From assembly GCF_003586285.1 (NCBI RefSeq), contig NZ_QUBR01000001.1:992001-1056000 (forward strand): a DNA stretch of 64,000 nt, read 5' to 3'. Positions 50,990 through 58,854 of this stretch are shown here, in pieces. Each line of letters starts with the position of its first letter. Position 1 is the first letter of the stretch. The DNA is from Aeromicrobium endophyticum. GTDB lineage: Bacteria; Actinomycetota; Actinomycetes; Propionibacteriales; Nocardioidaceae. The notes under the pieces are model-generated. The model had not been told where the DNA came from, did no database searches, and saw nothing but the letters and a program-made list of their open reading frames with translations. A program made the position numbers and the translations under genes.

Positions 50990-52750
50990 TCATCCTCCCC
51001 GATGGGACGTGTGCCGGTCGAGCCAGCTCTGGCCCGCCTGCTTCAACCACCACGCGTCGTTGGACTCCGTGCGGGGCGAGACCTCGTCGACGGAGTCTCC
51101 TCGACCCGAGACGACCTTGCCGATGTTGACCAACGAGTCGGAGTCGCGGTCGCCGCGGTGCTCGCGCTCCATCTGGTCGGCGTCGTCGAAGTACGAGGTG
51201 TGGTTCTCGATCCCGGCCTTCAACCCGTCGCCGTCGAAGCTGAACTCGCCCTGCGGCTCGACCTTGAAACGGGTGCCGCCGAAGTCGTCGTGCGCGGGAT
51301 CGGCGCCGAGCAGGCGGCGATCGTCACCGCCCAGGTGGGTCACGAAGTCCTCGTCGGACGATCCGACGAAGACGTTGCCGTGCAGGTCGGACGCGTGCGG
51401 GTTCTTGCCGCCGGCGCCGGGGCTGCCGACCAGCACGACGTCGTCGACGCGCATGTCGCCACCGGCTGCCGTGCCGACCGTCACGGAGCCGTAGCTGTGA
51501 CCGATGGCGGTGTAGTGGGCGGGGCCGTCGCCCTGGCGGGTGGCCTTCAGGCCGTCGACGAAGTCGGAGAGGTTCTTGGCGCCGGCGGCGGCCTTGCCCT
51601 CGCCCGCCACGCCGAGGCCGTCACGGATGCCGTCGACCGACGCGTCGAAGTCGGGTGCGTCGTACCCGAGCCACGCGATGGAGGCCACGCTGCCGTTGCC
51701 GTTGCGGGAGGCGGCCTCGCGGACGGCCGCGGCATCGCCAGAGACGCCGTCGAAGGTGTCCATCGTGCTGTCGAGCCCCGGCACGTTGACCGACACGTGA
51801 TCGGCCGTCTCGGGGTTGCCGAACGCGATGGCCGCGTGACCGTCGCCGTTCGCCGCGTCGGGGTCGAACACCATCAGGTACGTCGGCAGCGGATCGCCGT
51901 TCTCGTCGAACTGATCGGCGGCCTTGTCGAGGCCCTGGTGGATGGCGGCGATCTTGTCCTTCAGGTCGCGATCGGCGTCGGTCAGCTCGTCGTCGGCCTC
52001 GCGCTGCTCGAGCGTGTTGTGCAGGGCACTCAGCTGTGCCCGGTTGGCCTCGTCACGGTCGGCGATCGGTATGCCGTCGGTGTTGCCGATCAGCTCGGGC
52101 CGGGCGATCTTGAGCGCCTCGCGCTCGGCCCGGCTGAGCCCCTTCCACCACGTGTAGATCGCTGCGGGGTCGTTCTTGACGCGATCGAGCTCGTCCGTGA
52201 GCCCGGGGACGTCGGGGGCCGACGTCGCGAGACGGTCGGCCTCCGCCGTGCTGTCGGCGCTGCGCAGGGCCGAGACCAGGCGGTCCTCGGCGCGGGTGAT
52301 GCGCTGCTCCCAGACGACGACGTCGGACGCGAACGTGTCGACCTGGCCGTTGTGCCGGCTGATCTCGGCGTCGAGGCCCGCTGCGGGCTCGGCAGCGGAC
52401 TGCCGGCGCTCGAGGTCGTCGGCGGCCGTCACCAGGTGACCGTGGCGTGTCGCGAGGTCGATGCGGTCGGAGCGGATCTGCTCGGTCTCGTCGCAGAAGG
52501 CGTCGAGCGCGGCCAGCCCCACCTGCAGGGCCGCCACGGCCGCCTGCACGTCGTCCGCGGTCGACGTCATCGCGTGGCGGGCGGTCTCGGCCGGATCGCC
52601 CTCGAAGCCGGCCGGGGCCGCGTGGTGCCGCATGACGTCTCCGGCGTCCGACATCGCGACGGCGCAGGCGCGCACCCCGGACGCGACCGAGCGAGCACCC
52701 GGCTCGATCGTGAGCTCGGGCACCGCGACCGGCCTGGCGATCGCCGTCAT
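50990..52750 (-). CDS. DUF1023-type alpha/beta hydrolase with helical N-terminal region
   Basis: A 586-residue protein. The N-terminal 200 residues are helical and WXG100-like (long alanine-rich helices, DDVQAAVAALQVGLAALDAF, VVVWEQRITRAEDRLVSALRSAD). The C-terminal half is an alpha/beta hydrolase of the DUF1023 type with the nucleophile elbow AIGHSYGSVTVG (about residue 420), preceded by SVASIAWLGYDAPDF and followed by LVGSPGAG. Members occur in actinobacteria next to ESX-like proteins and may act in the envelope. It overlaps both neighbours by ATGA. Confidence 0.82.
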   Translation of the reverse strand: MTAIARPVAVPELTIEPGARSVASGVRACAVAMSDAGDVMRHHAAPAGFEGDPAETARHAMTSTADDVQAAVAALQVGLAALDAFCDETEQIRSDRIDLATRHGHLVTAADDLERRQSAAEPAAGLDAEISRHNGQVDTFASDVVVWEQRITRAEDRLVSALRSADSTAEADRLATSAPDVPGLTDELDRVKNDPAAIYTWWKGLSRAEREALKIARPELIGNTDGIPIADRDEANRAQLSALHNTLEQREADDELTDADRDLKDKIAAIHQGLDKAADQFDENGDPLPTYLMVFDPDAANGDGHAAIAFGNPETADHVSVNVPGLDSTMDTFDGVSGDAAAVREAASRNGNGSVASIAWLGYDAPDFDASVDGIRDGLGVAGEGKAAAGAKNLSDFVDGLKATRQGDGPAHYTAIGHSYGSVTVGTAAGGDMRVDDVVLVGSPGAGGKNPHASDLHGNVFVGSSDEDFVTHLGGDDRRLLGADPAHDDFGGTRFKVEPQGEFSFDGDGLKAGIENHTSYFDDADQMEREHRGDRDSDSLVNIGKVVSGRGDSVDEVSPRTESNDAWWLKQAGQSWLDRHTSHRGG

Positions 52751-53148
52751 GGCTGCGGCCCCGGGCTGGGGGACGGCGTCGGCCCCGGACTCGGTGAGGG
52801 GACGACGAGACGGGGCGGGCCCATCGGACCGGAGAGGTCGCGCTCCGACCAGGGCAGCACGGCCCGGATGTCGGCGGCGGCCGACGCGTCGAAGTAGGCC
52901 GCGCTGCGCATGAACGACGTCAGCCCGACGCTGCGCCCTTGCGCTGCCTCGGCCAGCGTCGTGGCCTGCGCGAGCCAGGTGTCCAGATATCTCTCGGCGA
53001 CGGGCGCGACGCGATCGCCCAGGGCGCCGGTGGCGCTGCGGGCGTCGGTGAGGCGCTTGTGGCCGCCACGGAGCACCTCCGCCTGGTCGTCCCAGATCGC
53101 CGCGGCCCGCGCGAGCGTCGCGTAGGTGAGCAGGAACGGCGCGCTCAC
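52747..53148 (-). CDS. WXG100/EspC-like small helical protein
   Basis: A 133-residue protein starting at a GTG (53146-53148) that overlaps the stop of the preceding gene. Two alanine-rich helices (LLTYATLARAAAIWDDQAEVLRG, AERYLDTWLAQATTLAEAAQG) recall ESX/WXG100 or EspC-type secreted proteins, and the tail is Pro/Ser-rich (SPSPGPTPSPSPGPQP). It lies directly upstream of the DUF1023 hydrolase. No secretion ATPase is in the window. The family assignment is by shape, not by a decisive motif. Confidence 0.65.
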   Translation of the reverse strand: MSAPFLLTYATLARAAAIWDDQAEVLRGGHKRLTDARSATGALGDRVAPVAERYLDTWLAQATTLAEAAQGRSVGLTSFMRSAAYFDASAAADIRAVLPWSERDLSGPMGPPRLVVPSPSPGPTPSPSPGPQP

Positions 53149-53621
53149 GACGGATCGTCCTCCAGCCGCAGCGGCGCGCTGGTGACGGTGACGACCAGGT
53201 GCGACCGCTCGACGGCCACGTCGGCCTCGAGACCGGACGGCGACGTCGCGCGGAGCCAGGGTGTCGGCGAGTCGATCGGGCGGGGCTGCCATCCGCCCGC
53301 CTCGAGCACGTCGCCGACGGCCAGCAGCGACTCGGTGGCGGCGTAGGAGTCGTCGTGCTCGACCCGGGCGCGGCTCACGTGGACGTGGACGTCGACCTGC
53401 TTGCGGTCCCAGCGCTCGTGGTCGGTACGCGGACGTCCGCCGACGCCCGACTCGGCCAGGAGCGCGTCGAGCGTCTGGGCCGTGCCGCGGGCAGCCGCCA
53501 CGGCGTCGTCGTGGGATGCGTCCGGAGCGGCGGGCGGCGGCTCGGGTGGCAGCACCACGATGTCGACGTCGGGCTGCAGGTCGCGCAGCGTCTCGAAGAA
53601 CACCTCGTCGGACTGTGACAT
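53145..53621 (-). CDS. Hypothetical protein, first gene of the secretion-like operon
   Basis: A 158-residue soluble acidic protein of unknown function. It has a Pro-rich segment (VVLPPEPPPAAPDA), a helix (DAVAAARGTAQTLDALLAESG) and a C-terminal alpha/beta half (TESLLAVGDVLEAGGWQPRP, SPSGLEADVAVERSHLVVTVTSA) that resembles small chaperone-like or YbaB-like folds only loosely. It starts the coupled operon 53621 to 50454 and is preceded by a palindrome at 53637-53651. Confidence 0.65.
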   Translation of the reverse strand: MSQSDEVFFETLRDLQPDVDIVVLPPEPPPAAPDASHDDAVAAARGTAQTLDALLAESGVGGRPRTDHERWDRKQVDVHVHVSRARVEHDDSYAATESLLAVGDVLEAGGWQPRPIDSPTPWLRATSPSGLEADVAVERSHLVVTVTSAPLRLEDDPS

Positions 53622-53636
53622 GCGAACCCCCCGGTC

Positions 53637-53651
53637 AGACCGTCACGGTCT
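53637..53651. promoter_or_regulatory. Palindrome upstream of the secretion-like operon
   Basis: AGACCGT-C-ACGGTCT (53637-53651) is a perfect 15-base odd palindrome 16 bases upstream of the operon start codon. The one-base centre is too small for a hairpin loop, so a protein-binding site is more likely than a terminator for the ppc gene. Confidence 0.45.
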
Positions 53652-53708
53652 TCGGAGCATAGACCCAACCGCGGGCATCCGCCCCTCCCCGACGGTGCGC
53701 GGCGGTGG

Positions 53709-56522
53709 CTATCCGGTGTTGCGCAGACCCGCCGAGATGCCGTTGATCGTGAGCAGCAGGGCACGCTGCAGGTCCTCGTCGGGCTCGTCCGCCGCCCGCG
53801 AGGCGCGCAGCAGGGACACCTGCAGCGCGTGCAGCGGGGCGAGGTAGAAGTCGCGCAGCTCGAGCGTGCGGCGCAGGACCGGCGCGGACTGCAGCAGCGT
53901 CTCGTCTCCCGTGACCCGCAGCACCTGCTCGACCGTGAGCTCGTGCTCGCGCCGGATGACGTCGAACAGCCCCTGCGACTGCTCGGGCACCAGCGCCTGC
54001 ACGTACTGGGCGGCGATGTCGAGATCGGTCTTGGTCAGCGTCATCTGCACGTTCGAGACGAAGGTGCGGAAGAACGCCCACGAGCCGTACATCTGCTGCA
54101 GGGTCTCGCCGCGACCGTCGTCGAAGGCGGCCTTGAGGCCCGAGCCGACGCCGAACCAGCCGGGCAGGATGATGCGCGACTGCGTCCACCCGAACACCCA
54201 CGGGATGGCGCGCAGGTCTTCGAGACCGCCGAGCCCGCCCGGACGCTTGGCGGGGCGAGAGCCGATGTTCATCTTGCCGAGCTCGTCGACCGGGGTGGCC
54301 GAGACGAAGAACGGGACGAGCGCCTCGTCGCCGACCAGCGAGCGGTAGACCTGCTTGCCCTGCTCGGCGACGAGGTCCATCGTCGCGTTCCAGCCGTCGA
54401 GCACGTTGGCCGGCAGCAGCGAGGTGCGGTGCAGCACGGACGCCTCGAGCACCGCGGCGAGGGCGCCCTCGAGGTTCTGGCGGCCGAGACCCGGCAGGGC
54501 GTACTTGTCGGAGATGACCTCGCCCTGCTCGGTGATCTTGATCGGGCCGTCGAGGCTGCCGTAGGGCTGCGACATGATCGCCTCGGCGGTGGGTCCGCCG
54601 CCGCGTCCGGTCGACCCGCCGCGACCGTGGAACAGGCGCAGCACGACCCCGTGCTTGCGGGCGACGTCGCGCAGGGCGCGCTGTGCGCGGTGCACCTGCC
54701 ACTGCGAGGCGGCGATGCCGGCGTCCTTGGACGAGTCGGAGTAGCCGAGCATGATCTCCTGCACGTCGCCCCGCGCCGTGACCACGCGACGATAGGTCGG
54801 ATCACCCAGCAGCGCCTCGAGCAGCGGGCCGGCGTTCTCGAGCTCGGCGACGGTCTCGAACAGCGGGGCGAAGCCGATGCGGGCGACGGCCTCGGGGCCG
54901 GTCAGGTCGACCAGGCCCACCTCGCGCGCCAGCACGACCACGGCGAACAGGTCGTCGACGTCGTGGGTCATCGAGACGATGTAGGTCTCGACGACCTCGG
55001 GTCCGTAGGTGTCGAGCGCCTCGCGGATGACGCCGAGCAGGTCGAGCGAGGCCGTCGCCGCCTCGCCCAGGCCACCGGCGCCGACGCCGGTGAGCGGGCG
55101 GCTGGACGCCATCTCGCGCTTCAGCACCTCGATGCGCCGGGGTCGGTCGAGCGTCGCGTAGGTGTCGTCGCCGAGGCGGGCGTAGAGCTCGGCCAGGGCC
55201 GCGTGGTGCTTCTCGCTGTGCTCGCGGACGTCCATCGTGGCGAGGCCCGCACCGAAGGTGACGGCCGTGCGGACGAGGCGCAGGATCGCACCGTCGCCGG
55301 TGAGCCGGTCTCCCGCGGCCAGCATCGAGTCACGCACCAGCAGCAGGTCGGCGATGAGCTCGTCGGCCGACAGGTAGTCGCGACCGTCCTCGTGCGGGGT
55401 GTCGTCGACCAGTCGGTCGCGGGTGCGCATCAGGCGGACGCGGACGAAGCTGAGCTTGAGCCGGTAGGGCTCGTCGGCGTTGAGGCGGCGGATCGTCTCC
55501 CACGTGATGGGCAGCGCGGCCGCGTCGGCCTCGAGGCTCTGGCGCAGCTCGTCGGTGGCCTCGACGATGCGGGTCGAGGCGGTCATCTCGGTCAGCACCT
55601 CGTCGACGAGCGCGATGAGCTCGGAGAGTCCGGCCAGGTGCTGCAGGTGCAGGATCTCGAGGGTCACGGCAGGCGTGACGTTGGGGTTGCCGTCGCGGTC
55701 GCCGCCGGCCCAGGTGCCGAAGCGCAACGGACGAGCGGTCGCGGGCAGCGTCACGTCGACCCGGGCGAGCTGCCGGTCGAGCTCTTCGAGCAGGTCGGGC
55801 ACGACCTCGGCGGCGATCGAGCGCAGGTAGTAGACAGCCGTGCGGGCCTCGTCGGACGGCTCGGGGCGCACGACCCGCAGCTCGTCGGTCTGCCACACGA
55901 GGTCGACGAGCTCGGCGAGGCGACGCTCGTCGGCGCGCTGCTGGGCCGCGGGACGGCGGGGGTCCTCCATCGCGCGGACGGTCTCGGCGACCTTGCGGAG
56001 CAGCCGCAGCACGCTGCGACGGCTCGCCTCGGTGGGGTGCGCCGTGAAGACGGGGCGGTACTCGAGCCGCTCGAGCACCTCGCCCAGCAGCTCGTGCGTC
56101 AGGCTGCCGTCGGCGAGCGCGTCGGCGATGCGCCCCACGGTGGTCGCGAGCGGGCCCTGCTCGTCGGCGGCAATCTCCTGCCAGCGGTGCAGCTGCTCGG
56201 TGGTGTTGACGAGCTGGAAGTACGCCGTGAAGGCGCGCGCCAGCACCACGGCGGTGCGGGGCTCGATCGCGTCGAGCGTCTGCTTCAGCTCGGCGTCCTC
56301 GGGCTGGCGGGCGAGGCGGCGCACCGTCTCGACGAGGTCGAGCAGCTCGGCACCCTCGTGCCGGGTGAGCGCCTCGCCCAGCAGCGTCGTGAGCTGCCGG
56401 ACGGACGCCCGCAGCGCGGCGTGCTCGGCATCGGACGACAGCCCGCCACCGAACGAGGCGGCATCGGGCTGACGCCGGTCGGAGGCGAGGATCTGCTCGG
56501 TCGTGCGGCTCTGAGAGGTCAC
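53709..56522 (-). CDS. ppc: Phosphoenolpyruvate carboxylase
   Basis: A 937-residue PEP carboxylase, making oxaloacetate from PEP and bicarbonate. Catalytic and binding motifs are complete: VFTAHPTEASRRSV (catalytic histidine), GGDRDGNPNVT, GYSDSSKDAG, the FHGRGGSTGRGGGPT glycine loop, and the invariant C-terminal NTG. Start is the GTG at 56520-56522. With two PEPCK-type genes in the same window it completes the PEP/oxaloacetate node. Four GGTGGA-N3-TCCACC palindromes sit directly upstream (56579-56691), in the likely promoter zone. Confidence 0.97.
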   Translation of the reverse strand: MTSQSRTTEQILASDRRQPDAASFGGGLSSDAEHAALRASVRQLTTLLGEALTRHEGAELLDLVETVRRLARQPEDAELKQTLDAIEPRTAVVLARAFTAYFQLVNTTEQLHRWQEIAADEQGPLATTVGRIADALADGSLTHELLGEVLERLEYRPVFTAHPTEASRRSVLRLLRKVAETVRAMEDPRRPAAQQRADERRLAELVDLVWQTDELRVVRPEPSDEARTAVYYLRSIAAEVVPDLLEELDRQLARVDVTLPATARPLRFGTWAGGDRDGNPNVTPAVTLEILHLQHLAGLSELIALVDEVLTEMTASTRIVEATDELRQSLEADAAALPITWETIRRLNADEPYRLKLSFVRVRLMRTRDRLVDDTPHEDGRDYLSADELIADLLLVRDSMLAAGDRLTGDGAILRLVRTAVTFGAGLATMDVREHSEKHHAALAELYARLGDDTYATLDRPRRIEVLKREMASSRPLTGVGAGGLGEAATASLDLLGVIREALDTYGPEVVETYIVSMTHDVDDLFAVVVLAREVGLVDLTGPEAVARIGFAPLFETVAELENAGPLLEALLGDPTYRRVVTARGDVQEIMLGYSDSSKDAGIAASQWQVHRAQRALRDVARKHGVVLRLFHGRGGSTGRGGGPTAEAIMSQPYGSLDGPIKITEQGEVISDKYALPGLGRQNLEGALAAVLEASVLHRTSLLPANVLDGWNATMDLVAEQGKQVYRSLVGDEALVPFFVSATPVDELGKMNIGSRPAKRPGGLGGLEDLRAIPWVFGWTQSRIILPGWFGVGSGLKAAFDDGRGETLQQMYGSWAFFRTFVSNVQMTLTKTDLDIAAQYVQALVPEQSQGLFDVIRREHELTVEQVLRVTGDETLLQSAPVLRRTLELRDFYLAPLHALQVSLLRASRAADEPDEDLQRALLLTINGISAGLRNTG

Positions 56523-56578
56523 GCCCCTAGTCTGCCGGGTCGATGTGTCGGCCGGATGACCAACCGCCCCTCGGGGGA

Positions 56579-56691
56579 GGTGGATCCTCCACCGAAGGCC
56601 GACAGCGGTGGATCCTCCACCGTCTCAGGGCTCGAACGGGGCCAGACGGTGGACGATCCACCGCCCCAGCGGGAACGGTGGAGAATCCACC
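56579..56691. repeat. Array of four GGTGGA-N3-TCCACC palindromes
   Basis: Four 15-base dyads at 56579-56593 (centre TCC), 56607-56621 (TCC), 56648-56662 (CGA) and 56677-56691 (GAA). Arms are perfect in all four while the 3-base centres vary, and copies 2-4 extend to CGGTGGA/TCCACCG. Start-to-start distances are 28, 41 and 29 bases. The array fills the gap between the LLM oxidoreductase and ppc genes, 57 bases upstream of the ppc start codon. It is either a multi-site operator or a cluster of structured repeats. Confidence 0.85.
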
Positions 56692-56710
56692 GCCCCGGAC
56701 GGAGGGCAGG

Positions 56711-57730
56711 TCAGACCCGCGGCTTCCAGCCGATCGCCGGCAGGACGTGCTCGGCCAGCGCGGCCAGCAGTCGCTGGTTGTAGGCCACGCCGAGCTGGTT
56801 GGGCACCGTCAGCAGCAGCGAGTCGGCCTCGCGCACCGCGACGTCCTTGGCCAGCTCCTCGGCCAGGACGTCGGGCTCGCCGACGTACGACTTGCCGAAG
56901 CGGGCGATGCCTCCGTCGAGGTGGCCCAGCTGGTCGTCGCCGGACCGCTCGCCGAAGTAGGCACGGTCCTGGGCGTCGAGCAGCGGGATGACGCTGCGGC
57001 TGACCGAGACGCGGGGCTCGCGCTCCCACCCGGCCTCGGCCCAGGCGGCCTTGTAGCGCTGGATCTGCTCGAGCTGCAGCTCGTCGAACGGCACGCCCGT
57101 GTCTTCGGTGAGCAGGGTCGAGCTCATCAGGTTCATGCCCTCACGCGCCGCCCACTCGCCGGTGGCGCGGGTGCCCGCGCCCCACCAGATGCGGTCGGAC
57201 AGGCCGGGAGCCTGCGGCATCACCGGCAGGCGCACCGACTGACCGGTCATCCGCGGGTCGGAGTCGGCCACGCCGGCTCCGGCGATCGCGGCCCGGAAGA
57301 GCCCGGCGTGCGCGCGAGCCATGTCGGCGTCCGACATGCCCTCGGGCGGCACGTGGCCGAACGACTCGTAGCCACGCAGCGCCGTCTCGGGTGATCCCCG
57401 GCTGATGCCGAGCTCGAGCCGCCCCCCGCTGATCAGGTCGGCCGCGGCGGCGTCCTCAGCCATCGAGAGCGGGTTCTCGTAGCGCATGTCGATGACGCCG
57501 GTGCCGATCTCGATGCGGCTCGTCCGGGCCCCGACCGCGGCCAGCAGCGGGAACGGGGACGCCAGCTGCCGGGCGAAGTGGTGCACCCGGAAGTACGCGC
57601 CGTCGATGCCGATCTCCTCGGCGGCGACCGCGAGGTCGATCGACTGGAGCAGGACGTCGCCGGCCGTGCGGGTCTGCGACCCGGGGACGGCTTGGTAGTG
57701 CCCGAAGGACAGAAATCCGACATTGGTCAT
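56711..57730 (-). CDS. LLM-class flavin-dependent oxidoreductase
   Basis: A 339-residue luciferase-like monooxygenase (LLM) family protein. Family features: VHHFARQLASPFPLLAAVGART, GVIDMRYENPLSMAEDAAAADLISGGRLELGISRGSP, and a late ELDXGIARFGKSYVG-type segment. These enzymes use F420 or FMNH2; the substrate is unknown. The ATG at 57728-57730 has little ribosome binding site and an AT-richer leader, so a leaderless or short-leader message is possible. It follows the SDR gene by 64 bases. Confidence 0.85.
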   Translation of the reverse strand: MTNVGFLSFGHYQAVPGSQTRTAGDVLLQSIDLAVAAEEIGIDGAYFRVHHFARQLASPFPLLAAVGARTSRIEIGTGVIDMRYENPLSMAEDAAAADLISGGRLELGISRGSPETALRGYESFGHVPPEGMSDADMARAHAGLFRAAIAGAGVADSDPRMTGQSVRLPVMPQAPGLSDRIWWGAGTRATGEWAAREGMNLMSSTLLTEDTGVPFDELQLEQIQRYKAAWAEAGWEREPRVSVSRSVIPLLDAQDRAYFGERSGDDQLGHLDGGIARFGKSYVGEPDVLAEELAKDVAVREADSLLLTVPNQLGVAYNQRLLAALAEHVLPAIGWKPRV

Positions 57731-57794
57731 ACAACATTCAACCATCTTGTGCGAGAGATTGTTCCCGCTCCGCGTCAAGCGCCGGTCGAGCGGG

Positions 57795-58760
57795 TCACAG
57801 ACCGAGGCGCGACTTCACCGCCGCAGCCCTGCGCGACACCAGCGACACCGGGTCGAACGTGCCGGACTTGTCCGAGAACGGACCGCGGGCACCACGGTCG
57901 ACGTCGGCGTCCTGCGGCTCGAACAGGTTGGAGCCCCAGCGCGGTGCGTCCTCGTCGGTCTGCTGGCCGTCGATGCCCGTCCGGGCGAGGTACCGGTCCA
58001 TGAACCACGGCGCGATGCGGTTGCCGAGGACGGTGTACGCCGTCGCGATGCCCACCCAGGTGTTGCGCCGCGGGTGCTGCGCCGCCGACACGATGGCCTT
58101 CGCGACGGTCTCGGGCTCGAGGATCGGCGCGACGGGCTGCGGGTGGTCAGGCATGCGGTTGAGGTTCCAGTTGAACTGCGTCGTGTTGACGCCCGGCAGC
58201 GTGACCAGCCCGATCGTCACCGCGCTGCCCGAGGCTCGCAGCTCGACCCGCACCGACTCGGTGAAGCCCTTGACCGCGTGCTTGGCCCCGCAGTACGCCG
58301 ACTGCAGCGGGATGGCACGGTGCGCCAACGACGACGAGACGTTGACGATCGCGCCGCGGTCCCTCCCCCGCATGACGCGAAGGGCGGCGCGGGTGCCGTT
58401 GACCTGCCCGTAGTACGTCACGTCGGTCATCCGCTCGAACTCCTCCGGCGACGTCTCCCAGAACGGCGCGAGCGAGCCGACGAACGCGTTGTTGACCCAC
58501 ACGTCGATCTCCCCGAGCTCGGCCTCGATGCGGTCGGTCGCGGACTCGACCTCGTCGATCTTCGACACGTCGACCGACAGGCCGAGGCCGGTGCCGCCCA
58601 GCTCCTCGACATCGGCGACCGCCCCGTCGATGCCGGCCTGGCCGCGCGCGAGGATCGCGACGTCGTAGCCCGCGCTCGCGAACTCCCGCACCGCCGCTCG
58701 TCCGATGCCGGCGCTGCCGCCGGTGACGACGACGATGGGACGACGGGTGGGCTCTGACAT
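57795..58760 (-). CDS. Short-chain dehydrogenase/reductase
   Basis: A 321-residue SDR. NAD(P) motif TGGSAGIGRAA at the N-terminus, VNNAF, catalytic serine in NVSSSLAH and catalytic Tyr/Lys in YCGAKHA; a C-terminal extension of about 60 residues follows the fold. The closest look-alikes are SDR-family oxidoreductases of the DltE/YqjQ-type annotated as general oxidoreductases. TGAGGAG precedes the ATG. A SigB/SigF-type promoter (58807-58831) lies about 45 bases upstream, which suggests stress control. Confidence 0.88.
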   Translation of the reverse strand: MSEPTRRPIVVVTGGSAGIGRAAVREFASAGYDVAILARGQAGIDGAVADVEELGGTGLGLSVDVSKIDEVESATDRIEAELGEIDVWVNNAFVGSLAPFWETSPEEFERMTDVTYYGQVNGTRAALRVMRGRDRGAIVNVSSSLAHRAIPLQSAYCGAKHAVKGFTESVRVELRASGSAVTIGLVTLPGVNTTQFNWNLNRMPDHPQPVAPILEPETVAKAIVSAAQHPRRNTWVGIATAYTVLGNRIAPWFMDRYLARTGIDGQQTDEDAPRWGSNLFEPQDADVDRGARGPFSDKSGTFDPVSLVSRRAAAVKSRLGL

Positions 58761-58806
58761 CTTCTGCACGCTCCTCAGCGGGCCCTTGGCGACCCGGCCC
58801 CACCCG

Positions 58807-58831
58807 TACCCGAGGCGAGGGGGCCCCAACC
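58807..58831 (-). promoter_or_regulatory. SigB/SigF-type promoter of the SDR gene
   Basis: Read on the minus strand: GGTTG (58831-58827), a 15-base spacer, GGGTA (58811-58807), then C. It matches the two promoters near 4 and 6 kb except for one base in the upstream element. The predicted leader is about 40 bases. Confidence 0.55.
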
Positions 58832-58854
58832 GGCCGGACGGCTAGAGTCGTGGC

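Noticed and set aside
56579-56691. Repeat array considered as a CRISPR
   Set aside because: Repeats are only 15 bases and perfectly dyadic, intervals are uneven (13, 26 and 14 bases between copies) and no cas gene is present.
53829-56783. Plus-strand open frame of nearly 1000 codons opposite ppc
   Set aside because: Shadow of PEP carboxylase, which has every catalytic motif in the minus frame.
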